5,411 nt of DNA from Betaproteobacteria bacterium. Its GTDB lineage: Bacteria; Pseudomonadota; Gammaproteobacteria; Burkholderiales; Burkholderiaceae. Numbering within the stretch: position 1 is the first letter of the stretch; the number at the start of each line of letters is the position of its first letter. The DNA is taken from contig JAATGO010000157.1 in NCBI GenBank assembly GCA_015654605.1, positions 1-5,411 of the forward strand, given 5' to 3'. The position numbers and the translations under genes are program-made. Below are positions 4,824 through 5,411 of this stretch, one piece after another. The notes beneath the pieces were generated by a model. The model had not been told where the DNA came from and searched no databases. It worked only from the letters and a program-made list of their open reading frames with translations.

Positions 4824-5411
4824 TTACTCACTTGTGCGCCGCCGATACCCGTCAAGAAAATGCCGAATACGACCAATAGCTTCGGCTAAATCATCGACAT
4901 TGGGTAGAAATACCACCCTGAAGTGATCTGGCGTCGGACAATTAAACCCCGTCCCTTGAACAATCAAGACTTTTTCTTCTGCCAACAACTCATAAGCAAA
5001 TTGCTGATCATCCGTGATCGGATACATTAGGGGATCAAGTCGAGGGAACATGTATAGTGCCGATTTTGGCTTGACACATGTGACACCCGGAATTTCCGTC
5101 AGTAACTTGTATGCCAGATCGCGCTGTTTGGTTAAGCGTCCATTAGGCGCCACCAGATCATTGATACTCTGGTATCCACCCAACGCTGTCTGAATCGCAT
5201 ACTGTCCTGGCACATTAGCGCACAACCGCATGGAAGCAAGCATGTTCAATCCTTCGATGTAGTCTGCAGCAGGCTTCTTATTGCCCGACACTACCGCCCA
5301 GCCAGCGCGATAACCACACGATCTATAATTTTTAGATAAGCCGTTGAATGTGATAAAAAGCACATCATCAGCCAAGGATGCTAGAGAAGTATGGGTATTA
5401 CCATCGTACAA
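4824..5411 (-). CDS. alaA: Alanine aminotransferase AlaA-type, C-terminal half (cut by right edge)
   Basis: A PLP-dependent class I/II aminotransferase making alanine from pyruvate and glutamate in the cytoplasm. 195 residues are visible, about half of the roughly 405 of E. coli AlaA. The first codon at the edge is TTG, an internal leucine (LYDGNTHTS), not a start. The PLP lysine is residue 27 in ITFNGLSKNYR, followed by CGYRAGW with the phosphate-binding Arg35. YIEGLNMLASMRLCANVPGQ and YAIQTALGGYQS (71-82) are near-diagnostic of the AlaA (YfbQ) group. KSALYMFPRLDP (116-127) and VLIVQGTGFN (148-157) follow, and Arg165 in DHFRVVFLP should bind the substrate carboxylate. The C-terminus RHFLDGYRRRTSE is complete. 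It precedes hom by 130 bp on the same strand, as in other betaproteobacteria as I recall. Its promoter is outside the window. Confidence 0.93.
   Translation of the reverse strand: MYDGNTHTSLASLADDVLFITFNGLSKNYRSCGYRAGWAVVSGNKKPAADYIEGLNMLASMRLCANVPGQYAIQTALGGYQSINDLVAPNGRLTKQRDLAYKLLTEIPGVTCVKPKSALYMFPRLDPLMYPITDDQQFAYELLAEEKVLIVQGTGFNCPTPDHFRVVFLPNVDDLAEAIGRIRHFLDGYRRRTSE

Noticed and set aside
5409..5411. A start codon for the aminotransferase at the window edge
   Set aside because: The codon is TTG inside a conserved stretch (LYDGNTHTS) that lies mid-protein in AlaA; the gene continues beyond the edge.

Overview
The window looks like a chromosomal segment of a betaproteobacterium of moderate base composition. 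The family-level guess rests on the order alaA - hom - thrC - moeA, which I recall as common in that class; a Nitrosomonadales-like host (Nitrosomonas or a methylotroph relative) is possible but is only inference. No phage, insertion sequence, CRISPR array, rRNA or tRNA was seen.

Layout, read right to left because the main genes are on the minus strand: (1) the C-terminal half of an AlaA-type alanine/glutamate-pyruvate aminotransferase, cut by the right edge; (2) a complete homoserine dehydrogenase gene, hom, with a C-terminal ACT domain; (3) an interruption of about 1.1 kb containing one plus-strand gene for a small exported protein of the surface-adhesin protein E family; (4) a complete threonine synthase gene, thrC; (5) the N-terminal half of the molybdopterin molybdenumtransferase gene moeA, cut by the left edge. 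Hom makes homoserine from aspartate semialdehyde. ThrC converts phosphohomoserine to threonine after homoserine kinase, which is not in the window. AlaA and MoeA belong to other pathways and are probably linked only by conserved gene order.

The most interesting region is the interruption between hom and thrC. Just downstream of the intact hom lies a second, decayed copy of the hom 3' end, with recognisable codons, an in-frame stop and indels in multiples of three. A nearly identical non-coding tag of about 20 bp follows both copies. This points to an old tandem duplication, or to recombination with a diverged hom, at the point where the adhesin-like gene now sits. The adhesin-like gene and thrC are transcribed divergently, each with a perfect TATAAT -10 box, which fits thrC having been separated from hom and needing its own promoter.

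Smaller observations are a 21-bp motif (18 of 21 identical) in both the alaA-hom and thrC-moeA gaps in the same orientation, an 11-bp perfect hairpin after the adhesin-like gene, and a wide inverted repeat around that gene's promoter. I see no clearly new multi-gene system here.
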